Source: UBA2334 sp964396895
Lineage (GTDB): Bacteria > Pseudomonadota > Gammaproteobacteria > Burkholderiales > Burkholderiaceae_C
Assembly: GCA_964396895.1 (NCBI GenBank)
Contig: CAYNGJ010000012.1
Coordinates: 1-64,000, forward strand
Reading direction: 5' to 3'
Length of the DNA: 64,000 nt
Part shown: piece after piece, positions 8,445-17,359 of the stretch
Numbering within the stretch: position 1 is the stretch's first letter
Layout: every line of letters begins with the position of its first letter
The notes under the pieces: generated by a model
Seen by the model: only the letters and a program-made list of their open reading frames with translations
Told to the model about the DNA's origin: nothing
Database searches by the model: none
Made by a program: the position numbers and the translations under genes

Positions 8445-10223
8445 TCAGAGCTCCTCGCTGGCCAGCAGCATCTCGGTGATGCCCTTGCCGGCCTGGACCA
8501 TGGGGAACACGTTCTCCGTGGGGTCGGTTCGGAAGTCCATGAACACCGTGCGGTCCTTGAGTTTGCGGGCTTCGCGCAGTGCGGGCTCCACATCCTGTGG
8601 GCGCTCGATCAACATGCCCACATGGCCGTAAGACTCCGCCAGTTTGACGAAGTTGGGCAATGCGTCCATGTAGCTGTGGCTGTAGCGGCCTGAGTACTCG
8701 ATTTCCTGCCACTGGCGAACCATGCCCAGGTAGCGGTTGTTCAGCGCCATGATCTTGATGGGCGTGTTGTACTGCAGACAAGTGGACAGCTCCTGAATGC
8801 ACATTTGCACAGAACCCTCACCGGTCACACAAAACACTTCGCTCTCGGGCTTGGCCAGCTTGATGCCCATGGCGTAGGGAATGCCCACACCCATGGTGCC
8901 CAGGCCACCGGAGTTGATCCAGCGGCGCGGCTCGTCAAACTTGTAGTACTGGGCGGCCCACATCTGGTGCTGCCCCACATCGGAGGTGATGTAGGCGTCG
9001 GCATCCTTGGTCATGTTCCACAGCGTTTCCACCACGTACTGGGGCTTGATGACGTCTTTGTTGCCCCGGTCGTACTTCATGCAGTCGCGGGCGCGCCACG
9101 TCTCTATGGTGTCCCACCAGGCGCCCAGTGCGTGCGCATCGGGCTTGATGCTGCTTTCACGCACCATGCTGATGAGCTCGGTCAGCACGTCTTTCACGTC
9201 GCCCACGATGGGCACGTCCACCTTCACGCGCTTGGAGATGCTGGAAGGGTCGATGTCGATGTGAATGATCTTGCGCTCGTTCTGTGCAAAGTGCTTGGGG
9301 TTGCCGATGACGCGGTCGTCGAAGCGGGCGCCCACGGCCAGCAGCACATCGCAGTTCTGCATGGCGTTGTTGGCCTCCACTGTGCCGTGCATGCCCAGCA
9401 TGCCCAGAAACTTGCGGTCAGACGCGGGGTAGCCACCCAAACCCATCAGGGTGTTGGTGACGGGGTAACCCAGCATGTCCACCAACGTGCGGAGCTCAGG
9501 CACGGCGTTGCTGAGCAGCACACCGCCACCCGTGTAGATGTAGGGGCGCTTGGCGGTCAGCAGCAGCTGCAAGGCCTTGCGAATTTGGCCACCGTGGCCT
9601 TTGCGCACGGGGTTGTACGAGCGCATCTCCACCGTTTCGGGGTAACCGGCGTACGGGGTCTTGTTGAAGGACACGTCCTTGGGGATGTCCACCACCACCG
9701 GGCCGGGACGACCGGAGCGGGCGATGTGGAAGGCCTTCTTCATGACCATGGCCATGTCGCGCACATCCTTGACCAGGAAGTTGTGTTTGACGATGGGGCG
9801 GGTGATGCCGACGGTGTCGCACTCCTGGAAGGCGTCCAGGCCAATGGCGTGGGTGGGCACCTGGCCGGTGATGATCACCATGGGGATGCTGTCCATGTAG
9901 GCCGTGGCAATGCCGGTCACGGCGTTGGTCACGCCAGGACCAGAGGTGACCAAGGCCACGCCCACGTCACCGGTCGCGCGGGCATAGCCGTCGGCAGCGT
10001 GCACAGCGGCCTGCTCGTGGCGCACCAGCACGTGTTGAATGGTGTCTTGCTTGTAAAACGCGTCGTAAATGTGCAGCACGGCACCACCGGGATAACCCCA
10101 GATGTACTTCACGTTTTCGGCCTGCAAGGCCTTGATGAGAATTTCGGCGCCGCGAAGTTCGGGGATCTGCGCACCAGACGAGGCGGCAGCGGCGGATGCA
10201 ATTTCAGCTTTGGAGATTTCCAT
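8445..10223 (-). CDS. ilvB: Acetolactate synthase large (catalytic) subunit
   Basis: This 592-residue thiamine-diphosphate enzyme makes acetolactate from two pyruvates. The N-terminal domain shows the catalytic Glu in RHEQAA (pyrimidine-binding), followed by the central FAD-binding region and a C-terminal cofactor motif that begins GEG and ends NN about 27 residues later. GEG replaces the usual GDG; I recall this as common in betaproteobacterial IlvB, so it is probably not a defect. Start ATG 10223 has AAAGG upstream; a long in-frame extension to 10493 is rejected because it has no conserved sequence. It heads the ilvB-ilvH-ilvC cluster. Confidence 0.97.
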   Translation of the reverse strand: MEISKAEIASAAAASSGAQIPELRGAEILIKALQAENVKYIWGYPGGAVLHIYDAFYKQDTIQHVLVRHEQAAVHAADGYARATGDVGVALVTSGPGVTNAVTGIATAYMDSIPMVIITGQVPTHAIGLDAFQECDTVGITRPIVKHNFLVKDVRDMAMVMKKAFHIARSGRPGPVVVDIPKDVSFNKTPYAGYPETVEMRSYNPVRKGHGGQIRKALQLLLTAKRPYIYTGGGVLLSNAVPELRTLVDMLGYPVTNTLMGLGGYPASDRKFLGMLGMHGTVEANNAMQNCDVLLAVGARFDDRVIGNPKHFAQNERKIIHIDIDPSSISKRVKVDVPIVGDVKDVLTELISMVRESSIKPDAHALGAWWDTIETWRARDCMKYDRGNKDVIKPQYVVETLWNMTKDADAYITSDVGQHQMWAAQYYKFDEPRRWINSGGLGTMGVGIPYAMGIKLAKPESEVFCVTGEGSVQMCIQELSTCLQYNTPIKIMALNNRYLGMVRQWQEIEYSGRYSHSYMDALPNFVKLAESYGHVGMLIERPQDVEPALREARKLKDRTVFMDFRTDPTENVFPMVQAGKGITEMLLASEEL

Positions 10224-10568
10224 GATGGATGAACCTTTCGAGAATTTCTCTAACGAAAAACCTTGGGTGCCTCTTTGCGAACCCTCGTGAGGCCGCGCCG
10301 AGACTTGAGGCCAAAACCATTGGCAGTCACTGTTGACTGCGCGACCTTGACCCGTTTGCCTTTGATTCGGGGCCTGCATTATCGCACTGCAACATGACGC
10401 CACCGCCCGGACGCCCACCAACCGTGGGCAGCCCCCCCCAGGAACCGACGCGCCGATGAGACAATTCAAGGCCAAGCCGCGCCGGGAATGCACCCTGCCT
10501 CAACGCTGCACTGCCAGCCGCCACCGCGTGACCACACAGACCCCGTCACCCATATTTATTGATGTTTT
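10224..10568. other. Intergenic region between divergent ilvB and RDD gene
   Basis: This region of about 345 bases must hold the ilvB promoter and that of the RDD gene. On the minus strand GATAAT at 10378-10383 is a possible -10 for ilvB, leaving a leader of roughly 150 bases. Small reading frames there lack runs of Val, Leu or Ile codons and there is no strong terminator hairpin, so I see no clear attenuator. Confidence 0.5.
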
Positions 10569-11081
10569 ATGCCTCCAGCGCCCACCATTAAACAGCTTTC
10601 AGCTTCTGATTTAAATGCGCCCACCCTGCGTCGCCGCATGGCCTGTTGGCTGTATGAAGGCATGCTGCTGTTTGCGGTGGTGTTCATCTCGGGCTACCTG
10701 TTTTCGTCACTCAGCCAGACCCGCCACGCACTGGACAACCGCCACGCCCACCAGGCGTTTGTGTTTGTGGTGCTGGGCATTTACTTCACCTGGCTGTGGG
10801 CCAAAGGGCAAACACTGGCCATGAAGACCTGGCACATCCGCGTGGTCGACGTGCACGGCCAGGCCCTGACCCAGACGCGCGCCCTGCTGCGCTACCTGTT
10901 GAGCTGGCTGTGGTTCCTGCCACCCCTGGGCGCCGCCTGGCTGCTGGACCTGCACGGGGCGGAGGCTGGCGTGCTCATGCTGGGCTGGGTGCTGGTGTGG
11001 GCACTGCTGTCGCGCCTCCACTCGCAAGGCCAATACCTGCACGACGCGCTGGCCGGCACCCGCCTCATCAATGCCCAGTGA
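10569..11081 (+). CDS. RDD-family membrane protein
   Basis: The 170-residue protein has the family's opening RRRMACWLYEGMLL with a first transmembrane helix, a second helix (VFVVLGIYFTWLW), the cytoplasmic KTWHIRVVD segment, and two more hydrophobic stretches before the terminal LHDALAGTRL. RDD proteins are small inner-membrane proteins; some have been linked to ion exchange, most have no known role. dgkA begins at or just after its stop, so the two are likely one transcript. Confidence 0.85.
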   Translation: MPPAPTIKQLSASDLNAPTLRRRMACWLYEGMLLFAVVFISGYLFSSLSQTRHALDNRHAHQAFVFVVLGIYFTWLWAKGQTLAMKTWHIRVVDVHGQALTQTRALLRYLLSWLWFLPPLGAAWLLDLHGAEAGVLMLGWVLVWALLSRLHSQGQYLHDALAGTRLINAQ

Positions 11082-11106
11082 CCCGCCCTCCACCACCGAC
11101 GCCCCC

Positions 11107-11514
11107 ATGAACCAGTTCACACCCGCCACCCCCAGCAACCCACAAAAGCAACGCAGGGGCTTGAACCGCGTGTTCCACGCGGCGGGCTACTCGCTGGCCG
11201 GGCTGCGCGCGGGCTGGGGCGAAACCGCCTTTCGACAAGAAGCCTTGCTGGCCCTGGTGTTGCTGCCCGCGGCATTCTGGGTGGGACGCGGCTGGCTGGA
11301 AATCGCCATGCTCAGCGGCGTGGTGGTGCTGGTGCTGGTGGTGGAGCTCCTGAACACCGCCGTGGAGTCGGCGATTGACCGCATCGGTCCCGAGTGGCAC
11401 GACCTCTCCAAACGCGCCAAAGACATGGGCAGCGCCGCCGTGCTGCTGAGCCTGATGCTGTGTGGCGGCACCTGGCTGGGTGCGGCGTGGACCCGCTGGG
11501 GTTTTGGGGGTTGA
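11107..11514 (+). CDS. dgkA: Diacylglycerol kinase, prokaryotic type
   Basis: The 135-residue protein has the three-helix DgkA layout with the conserved active-site segment ELLNTAVESAIDR and the later KRAKDMGSAAVL. It phosphorylates diacylglycerol to phosphatidate at the inner membrane, recycling lipid from membrane-derived oligosaccharide synthesis. An in-frame ATG at 11071 would add 12 residues and overlap the RDD gene by 11 bases; neither start has a clear ribosome site, so the start is uncertain. Confidence 0.93.
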   Translation: MNQFTPATPSNPQKQRRGLNRVFHAAGYSLAGLRAGWGETAFRQEALLALVLLPAAFWVGRGWLEIAMLSGVVVLVLVVELLNTAVESAIDRIGPEWHDLSKRAKDMGSAAVLLSLMLCGGTWLGAAWTRWGFGG

Positions 11515-11519
11515 ACCGC

Positions 11520-12155
11520 ATGAACCCAATGGACCACATGAACCAGACCATGGCACCGATCTCTGCCACCCCCCCCGCTTTTTCGCTGTGCGTGTACTGC
11601 GGCTCCAAACCCGGCATGAACCCCCGATTTGCCCAGGTGGCACAGGAGGTGGGCCAGTGGATTGGCCAACACGGCGGACAGCTGGTTTATGGCGGCGGCA
11701 ACACCGGATTGATGGGGGAAGTGGCCCGCGCCACCCTCGCCGCCGGAGGGCGGGTGGTGGGCATCATGCCCAAGGCTTTGGTGGAGAGGGAGTTTGCCAA
11801 CCAAGACTGCACCGAATTGCACGTGGTGGACAACATGCACCAGCGCAAAGCCATGATGGCCGAACGCGCCGACGCCTTCCTCGCCATGCCCGGTGGCATC
11901 GGGACGTTTGAAGAACTGTTCGAGGTCTGGACCTGGCACCAGCTGGGCTACCACAACAAGCCCATTGGCCTGCTCAATGTCGATGGGTATTACGACGGGC
12001 TGCTGGCCTTTCTGGCCCACACCGTGCGCGAGCAATTTGTGGGAAGCTGGCAAATGGACCTGGTGACCGTGGACCACCAGCCACTGACCCTGCTGCCTCG
12101 CCTGGTGCAGTCAGCGGGATTTGGACAAAGCGAGCACCTCGCCCGCCACATGTAG
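11520..12155 (+). CDS. LOG-family protein (TIGR00730), cytokinin-type phosphoribohydrolase
   Basis: The 211-residue protein has the nucleotide-binding GGGNTGLMG and the catalytic PGGIGTFEE (PGGxGTxxE) motifs that define LOG proteins. Characterised members release the base from N6-substituted AMP; the bacterial physiological substrate is uncertain. Four ATG codons cluster at the 5' end (11520, 11529, 11538, 11550); I used the first. It starts 5 bases after dgkA and probably shares its transcript. Confidence 0.9.
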   Translation: MNPMDHMNQTMAPISATPPAFSLCVYCGSKPGMNPRFAQVAQEVGQWIGQHGGQLVYGGGNTGLMGEVARATLAAGGRVVGIMPKALVEREFANQDCTELHVVDNMHQRKAMMAERADAFLAMPGGIGTFEELFEVWTWHQLGYHNKPIGLLNVDGYYDGLLAFLAHTVREQFVGSWQMDLVTVDHQPLTLLPRLVQSAGFGQSEHLARHM

Positions 12156-12165
12156 GCCCTGAGCC

Positions 12166-12504
12166 TCAGACTGCGCCTTCGTCCTGTTCCCCCGTGCGGA
12201 TGCGCACCACACGCTCCACCGAGGTCACGAAAATTTTGCCGTCCCCGATTTTGCCGGTGCGGGCCGCTCGGATGATGGCATCCACACAGCGCTCCACATC
12301 GTCGGACTTGACGACCACTTCAATTTTCACCTTGGGCAAAAAATCCACCACGTACTCTGCGCCACGGTAGAGCTCGGTGTGCCCCTTCTGGCGACCAAAA
12401 CCTTTGACTTCGGTCACGGTCAGGCCAGTCACACCCTGTTCAGCCAAGGCTTCACGCACTTCTTCGAGTTTGAATGGCTTGATGACGGCTGTGATCTGTT
12501 TCAT
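12166..12504 (-). CDS. glnB: Nitrogen regulatory protein P-II
   Basis: The 112-residue length and the sequence MKQITAVIKPFKLEEVREAL match P-II. The T-loop contains Tyr51 (LYRGAEYVVDF), the site uridylylated by GlnD, and the C-terminal signature TGKIGDGKIFV is intact. It signals 2-oxoglutarate and glutamine status to glutamine synthetase adenylylation and NtrBC. Position near nadE, as in many Burkholderiales, suggests the GlnB rather than the amtB-linked GlnK paralogue. An asparaginase gene lies divergently between it and nadE. Confidence 0.95.
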   Translation of the reverse strand: MKQITAVIKPFKLEEVREALAEQGVTGLTVTEVKGFGRQKGHTELYRGAEYVVDFLPKVKIEVVVKSDDVERCVDAIIRAARTGKIGDGKIFVTSVERVVRIRTGEQDEGAV

Positions 12505-12619
12505 GGGTCGGGTTCCTGTGGTGAGTGAAATCACGTTTGATTATGCCCAAGCCAGGCGTACCATGCCGCCCAACCGGTCCCAGCCCTCTTGTCAACCACC
12601 TACAGACCCCTTGCCCGCC

Positions 12620-13645
12620 ATGCACCAAGCCCCGCACCCGCCACTGCCCAGCCACACCCCCATCACCGTGGTGTACCGGGGCGGGCACCCGGAACTGGTC
12701 CATTGCGGCTCGGTGGCCGTGGTGAACACCCAAGGCCAGTTGCTGGCTTCGGCTGGCGACACGTCGGCGTTCATGTTCACGCGTTCGGCACTCAAACCGT
12801 TTCAGGCCATGCCGCTGATTGCCCGGTTTGCCGACCACTACCGGCTGAGCGATGCCGACGTGGCCCTGCTTTGCGCCAGCCACAACGGCGAACCCGCGCA
12901 CACCGAGCGCGTGGCGCAGTTGCTGGCCCGCGCCGGTGCGTCGGAAAGCAGCCTGGCCTGTGGCAGCCACCTGCCTTACTTCTACAGCACCAACGGCATC
13001 GTGCCCGAGCCGGGACGCGCGTTTGGCCGCCTGCACCACAACTGCTCGGGCAAACACACCGGCATGCTGCTGCTGGCCCATGCCCTGGGCGAATCCCCCC
13101 AGGGCTACCTGGACAGCACCCACCCGGTGCAACAGGCCATTGCCAATTGCGTGAGCTGCTTCACTGGCGTGCCCGTGTCCGAGTTGGTGCGCGGCACCGA
13201 CGGCTGCAGCGCACCCAACTACGCCGTGCCCCTGCCCGCACTGGCCCACGCCTTTGCCCAGCTCACCCTGCCCACACCCCACCCGGTGTACGGCGAGGCA
13301 CCACAGCGCATCGCCCGGGCCATGGCGGCCCACCCCGAGATGGTCAGTGGTCAGGGCCGCAACGACCTGGCGCTGACGCGGGCCGGGCGCGGCGATTGGG
13401 TCTGCAAAGTGGGCGCCGACGGCGTGCAGGCCATTGCCAGCCGCAGCCGTGGTGTGGCCATGGTGGCCAAGGTGGGGGATGGCAACCTCAAGGCGCTGAT
13501 GGTGGCCGTCATCGGTGTGCTCGAGCAGTTGGGCTGGCTGGACGATGAAGGCCGCCAAGCGTTGGCCGACTGGCTGCCCACCCCCATGAAGAACGCCGCC
13601 GGGCACGAGGTGGGCCACATGGCCGCCGTGCTTCAACTGGCCTGA
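12620..13645 (+). CDS. Asparaginase, thermolabile L-asparaginase II family (PF06089)
   Basis: The 341-residue protein matches the rhizobial-type asparaginase II family: VYRGGHPELVHCGSVAV at the N-terminus, the SALKPFQAMPL segment, HNCSGKHTGML and the DGCSAPNYA motif. It hydrolyses asparagine to aspartate and ammonia, fitting its place beside the nitrogen sensor glnB. ATG 12620 was chosen because homology begins about 15 residues later; ATG 12563 is an alternative. It is unrelated in fold to the second asparaginase at 32.5-33.5 kb. nadE is convergent, 6 bases away. Confidence 0.88.
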   Translation: MHQAPHPPLPSHTPITVVYRGGHPELVHCGSVAVVNTQGQLLASAGDTSAFMFTRSALKPFQAMPLIARFADHYRLSDADVALLCASHNGEPAHTERVAQLLARAGASESSLACGSHLPYFYSTNGIVPEPGRAFGRLHHNCSGKHTGMLLLAHALGESPQGYLDSTHPVQQAIANCVSCFTGVPVSELVRGTDGCSAPNYAVPLPALAHAFAQLTLPTPHPVYGEAPQRIARAMAAHPEMVSGQGRNDLALTRAGRGDWVCKVGADGVQAIASRSRGVAMVAKVGDGNLKALMVAVIGVLEQLGWLDDEGRQALADWLPTPMKNAAGHEVGHMAAVLQLA

Positions 13646-13651
13646 CCCCGC

Positions 13652-15391
13652 TCACCCCCGGTACTTGCTGGTGATGGGATAGCGCCAGTCTTTGCCAAAG
13701 CTGCGGTGCGTCACCCGCACACCCACGGGGGCCTGGCGGCGTTTGTACTCATTGATGCGCAGCAGCCGCGTCACCTTGTCCACATCGGCGCGAGCGTAGC
13801 CTGCGGCCACGATGGCATCGGGGTGCTCGTCGTTTTCCATGTAGCGCTGGATGATGGCATCCAGCACCTCGTACTCGGGCAGGCTGTCCTGGTCTTTCTG
13901 GTCGGGGCGCAGCTCTGCACTGGGCGGGCGGGTGATGATGCGTTCAGGGATGGGGCTGGCCCCCGTGCCGTAGGGATCGTTGGCATTGCGCCACCAAGCC
14001 AGTTTGAACACACTGGTCTTCACCACGTCTTTGATGACAGCAAAGCCACCCGCCATGTCGCCATACAGCGTGCAGTAGCCGGTGGCCATTTCGCTTTTGT
14101 TGCCGGTGGTCAGCACGATGCCACCAAATTTGTTGGACAAGGCCATGAGCAGCGTACCCCGGATGCGCGCTTGCAGGTTTTCTTCGGTGGTGTCCTCGGG
14201 CAAACCGGCGAAGTCAAACGCCAGGCTGGCTTTGAAGGCCTCGAAGTGCGGGGCAATGTCAATTTCGTCGTAGCGCACGCCCAGGCGTTGGGCCATGTCT
14301 CGCGCATCAATCCAGGAAATGTCTGCGGTGTAGGGCGACTGCATCATGACCGTGCGCACGCGGTCTTTGCCCAGCGCATCCACCGCAATCGCCAGCACCA
14401 AGGCCGAATCAATGCCCCCGGACAAGCCCAGCAGCGCCGCGGGGAAGCCGTTTTTGCCCACGTAGTCGCGCACACCCAGCACCAGCGCGTGCCACAGGTC
14501 GGCCTCCGGGCTGTTCTCCACCACCACCACACCTTCAATGTGGGTAGCAAACTCTTCAACGTGGACATGCGCCAGAGCCATTTTTTCCTCAAAACTTTCG
14601 GCGCGCATGGCCACCTGACCCCGGGCGTCGAGGGCGAAGCTGCGCCCCTCGAACACAATTTCGTCCTGGCCACCCACCAAGTGGGCGTACAGCAGCGGCA
14701 GGCCCGTGGCGAGGACTCGCTCACGCATGGTGGCTTCGCGCTCGCTGCCTTTGCCGCCATGGAAGGGCGACGCGTTGATGACCACCAGCACCTGCGCGCC
14801 CGCCGCCTTGGCCGCTTGCACGGGCGCGTCGAACCAGGCGTCTTCGCAAATCAGCAGGCCACAGCGCAGCACCTGACCATGGCCATCGGGCACCTCGAAC
14901 ACACAGGTGTCGTGACCAGGAGAGAAATAGCGGCGCTCATCGAACACCTGGTAGTTGGGCAAGTGCTGCTTGGCGTAGGTGTGCAGCACCTCGCCGTGGC
15001 GCAGCACGGCAGCGGCGTTGTGCAACTGGGTGACCGAGACGCTGCGACTGCGCACCGCCTGGCCCGCAGCACCCGGCGGGTTGCCCTGGCCGGACGGAAA
15101 CACCCTGGTCTGCACCGTGTGCCGTGCGGCATGGCCCACCACCAGCGTCAGGCCATTTAACCCGGCGGTGTCGCGGGCAATGGCTTGCAAGGCATCATCA
15201 CAGGCGTCCAAAAAGGCGGGGCGCAAATACAGGTCTTCGGCGGCGTAGCCGCACAGCGCCAGTTCGGGCGTGACCAGCAGGTGCACCCCTTGGGCATGGG
15301 CTTCCTGGGCCGCTTGCACCACGCGGCGGGCATTGCCCGCCACATCACCCACCACAAAATTGAGCTGGGCCAGACAAATTTTGAACGTCAT
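13652..15391 (-). CDS. nadE: Glutamine-dependent NAD+ synthetase
   Basis: The 579-residue two-domain enzyme makes NAD+ from deamido-NAD+. The N-terminal nitrilase-like glutaminase half has the Glu-Lys-Cys triad in TPELALCGY, KQHLPNY and LLICEDAW. The C-terminal synthetase half has the P-loop LSGGIDSALV. The start MTFKICLAQLNFVVGD aligns with the family; an in-frame extension to 15454 is not conserved. The ATG overlaps the ATG of the divergent GNAT-like gene within the shared CATG at 15389-15392, leaving no intergenic space. Confidence 0.96.
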   Translation of the reverse strand: MTFKICLAQLNFVVGDVAGNARRVVQAAQEAHAQGVHLLVTPELALCGYAAEDLYLRPAFLDACDDALQAIARDTAGLNGLTLVVGHAARHTVQTRVFPSGQGNPPGAAGQAVRSRSVSVTQLHNAAAVLRHGEVLHTYAKQHLPNYQVFDERRYFSPGHDTCVFEVPDGHGQVLRCGLLICEDAWFDAPVQAAKAAGAQVLVVINASPFHGGKGSEREATMRERVLATGLPLLYAHLVGGQDEIVFEGRSFALDARGQVAMRAESFEEKMALAHVHVEEFATHIEGVVVVENSPEADLWHALVLGVRDYVGKNGFPAALLGLSGGIDSALVLAIAVDALGKDRVRTVMMQSPYTADISWIDARDMAQRLGVRYDEIDIAPHFEAFKASLAFDFAGLPEDTTEENLQARIRGTLLMALSNKFGGIVLTTGNKSEMATGYCTLYGDMAGGFAVIKDVVKTSVFKLAWWRNANDPYGTGASPIPERIITRPPSAELRPDQKDQDSLPEYEVLDAIIQRYMENDEHPDAIVAAGYARADVDKVTRLLRINEYKRRQAPVGVRVTHRSFGKDWRYPITSKYRG

Positions 15392-16673
15392 GAACACACT
15401 TGAAAAAAAACCGTCACCACAGGCGAACCACCCGCTGGAATGGACGGAAAACAATTATGTCATCCGTGTTTTTGACCACCCCAACGCCGTGGCGGCCGCC
15501 CAGTGGCAAGCCCTGCTGGCCGCCGAAGCCGAGCAGGGGCGCGATGCCCTGCCCTTTGTCACCCCCACCTACCTGGCGGCGCTGCACGACAGTGGCAGCG
15601 CCACGCCGGCCACGGGCTGGATGCTGCAACTCGTCACCGTGTGGACCGCTGGGCTCGACCGCCTGCTGGGCGCGTGTGCGCTGTACATCAAAGCGCACTC
15701 GCATGGGGAATACGTCTTCGACTGGGCTTGGGCCGATGCCCATGCCCGCCACGGCCTGCCCTACTACCCCAAGGGGGTGGTGGCCGTGCCCTTCACCCCC
15801 GTGCCCGGACCGCGCCTGCTGGCCACCGATGCCCCCACCCGCCAGGTGCTGATGGGGGCGTTGCTGCGCCTGAGCGAGCGACTGCACCTGTCATCCCTGC
15901 ACCTGCTGTTTGCCCATCCCCAAGACCAGGCAGCGGCCCAGGCGGCGGGACTGATGCTGCGCCACACCGTGCAGTTCCATTGGCGCAACCAGCACCCCAC
16001 GGCCGAGCGCCCCTTCACTGACTTTGAGGATTTTCTGGCCTCCCTCAGCCAGGACAAACGCAAAAAAATTCGCCAGGAGCGCCGCAAGGTGGCGGAGGCC
16101 GGCATCTGCTTTCGCACCGCCTGGGGAGCGGAGATTTCCGCCGCCGACTGGGATTTTTTCTACCGCTGCTACGAGCGCACCTACCTGGAGCACGGCAACG
16201 CCCCCTACCTGAGCCGCGACTTCTTCCAGCGGCTGGCGGACCAGGCCCCCCAGCACTGGCTGATGTGCCTGGCGCAGCGGGCGGACGGCACCCTCATCGC
16301 ATCCAGTTTGATAGCTTTAAATTCAATACATGAAAGCGCTGCAGGCCAAAAAGATTTAAAAAACATGTCCTCCGTCGCGTTCGGTCGTTACTGGGGTGCG
16401 CTGGAGCGGGTGGACTGCCTTCACTTTGAAGCCTGCTACTACCAGCCCATTGCGTGGTGCATCGCCCACGGGGTGGATCGGTTTGAGGGCGGCGCCCAAG
16501 GCGAGCACAAAATGGCCAGGGCCTTGCTGCCCGTGCGCACCACCAGCGCCCACTGGCTGGCCCACCCCGCGTTTGCCGATGCCGTTGACCGCTACCTGGC
16601 GCGGGAGACCGAAGGTGTGGACGGCTACCTGACACACCTGGCCGGACGCCTTCCATTCAAGGCCCGCTCCTGA
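15390..16673 (+). CDS. GNAT-like N-acyltransferase, DUF482/PF04339 family
   Basis: The 427-residue protein matches the PF04339 family: YVIRVFDHPN near residue 24, LPFVTPTYLAAL, the central KRKKIRQERRKV basic motif and the C-terminal FEGGAQGEHKMARA. Its substrate is not known; similarity to FemAB-type transferases suggests aminoacyl or acyl transfer. The only usable start is ATG 15390, sharing bases with the nadE start. An AT-rich in-frame segment (16307-16363, peptide SLIALNSIHESAAGQKDLKN) interrupts an otherwise GC-rich gene and resembles a dispersed repeat. Confidence 0.85.
   Translation: MNTLEKKPSPQANHPLEWTENNYVIRVFDHPNAVAAAQWQALLAAEAEQGRDALPFVTPTYLAALHDSGSATPATGWMLQLVTVWTAGLDRLLGACALYIKAHSHGEYVFDWAWADAHARHGLPYYPKGVVAVPFTPVPGPRLLATDAPTRQVLMGALLRLSERLHLSSLHLLFAHPQDQAAAQAAGLMLRHTVQFHWRNQHPTAERPFTDFEDFLASLSQDKRKKIRQERRKVAEAGICFRTAWGAEISAADWDFFYRCYERTYLEHGNAPYLSRDFFQRLADQAPQHWLMCLAQRADGTLIASSLIALNSIHESAAGQKDLKNMSSVAFGRYWGALERVDCLHFEACYYQPIAWCIAHGVDRFEGGAQGEHKMARALLPVRTTSAHWLAHPAFADAVDRYLARETEGVDGYLTHLAGRLPFKARS
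16307..16363 (+). repeat. Dispersed AT-rich repeat, copy 1 (inside GNAT-like gene)
   Basis: The segment reads GATAGCTTTAAA ... AAAGCGCTGCAGGCCAAAA and is strikingly AT-rich against its flanks. It shares ATAGCTT, AAGCG and AGGCCAAAA in the same order with the reverse complement of 62811-62852. It keeps the reading frame, adding about 19 residues. Confidence 0.65.
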
Positions 16674-16744
16674 AGGGCCCGCTGTCAGCCGCACCGAGGT
16701 GGGGCATGGTGTAATCCGCCGCCGCTTTGGCTGAGACACCTGTC

Positions 16745-17332
16745 ATGCAACGCACCATTTTCAACACCCCCATCGTCAACCGCCTGCTCAAAACTCTGTC
16801 ATTGGCAGTGCTCAAAGCCCTGGGCTGGACGGTGGAGGGTCAGCTGCCCCCCGAGGCGCAAAAAAGCGTGCTGATTGCCGCGCCCCACACCAGCAACTGG
16901 GACCTCCCCTACACCTTGATGGTCGCCTTCGCCCTCGACCTGCAGGTGCGCTGGATGGGCAAGAGCGGCATTTTCAGTTGGCCGTTTGGCAGCACCATGC
17001 GGTGGCTGGGTGGCATCGCCGTCAATCGGGAACAGAGCACCAACCTGGTGGCGGCCTCGGTCCAAAGCCTGCGCGAAGCCGACGGCGCGCTGCAACTCAT
17101 CGTGCCGCCAGAGGGCACACGCAGCAAAACCCGCTACTGGAAAACGGGTTTCTACCACATTGCCCTGGGGGCACAGGTGCCCATCGTCATGGCTTACATG
17201 GACTACAGCCGCAAGCGCAGCGGCCTGGGCCCCATCTTTCAGCCCACCGGGGATGTGGACGCCGACATGGCCCGCATCAAGGCGTTTTACGCGCCCTTCA
17301 AGGGCAAGAATGCCCAGCAGTTCGAGACTTGA
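16745..17332 (+). CDS. 1-acyl-sn-glycerol-3-phosphate acyltransferase-like protein
   Basis: The 195-residue protein has the acyltransferase block I HTSNWD (H-x4-D) near residue 50, a GKSGIF block and the PPEGTRSK block III, with no separate extra domain. It probably acylates a lysophospholipid or related acceptor at the inner membrane; which one is not shown, and it differs from canonical PlsC in being shorter. ATG 16745 is preferred over the in-frame TTG at 16727. It ends convergently with the symporter gene. Confidence 0.8.
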   Translation: MQRTIFNTPIVNRLLKTLSLAVLKALGWTVEGQLPPEAQKSVLIAAPHTSNWDLPYTLMVAFALDLQVRWMGKSGIFSWPFGSTMRWLGGIAVNREQSTNLVAASVQSLREADGALQLIVPPEGTRSKTRYWKTGFYHIALGAQVPIVMAYMDYSRKRSGLGPIFQPTGDVDADMARIKAFYAPFKGKNAQQFET

Positions 17333-17359
17333 GCGGCGCCTGCACCACCAGGTGCCCGC

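Noticed and set aside
8805..10232. 475-codon plus-strand frame opposite ilvB
   Set aside because: It mirrors the conserved ilvB coding frame and has no recognisable domain or ribosome site.
10224..10440. Possible Val/Leu/Ile attenuator before ilvB
   Set aside because: Small frames in the leader lack runs of branched-chain codons and no strong terminator hairpin precedes ilvB.
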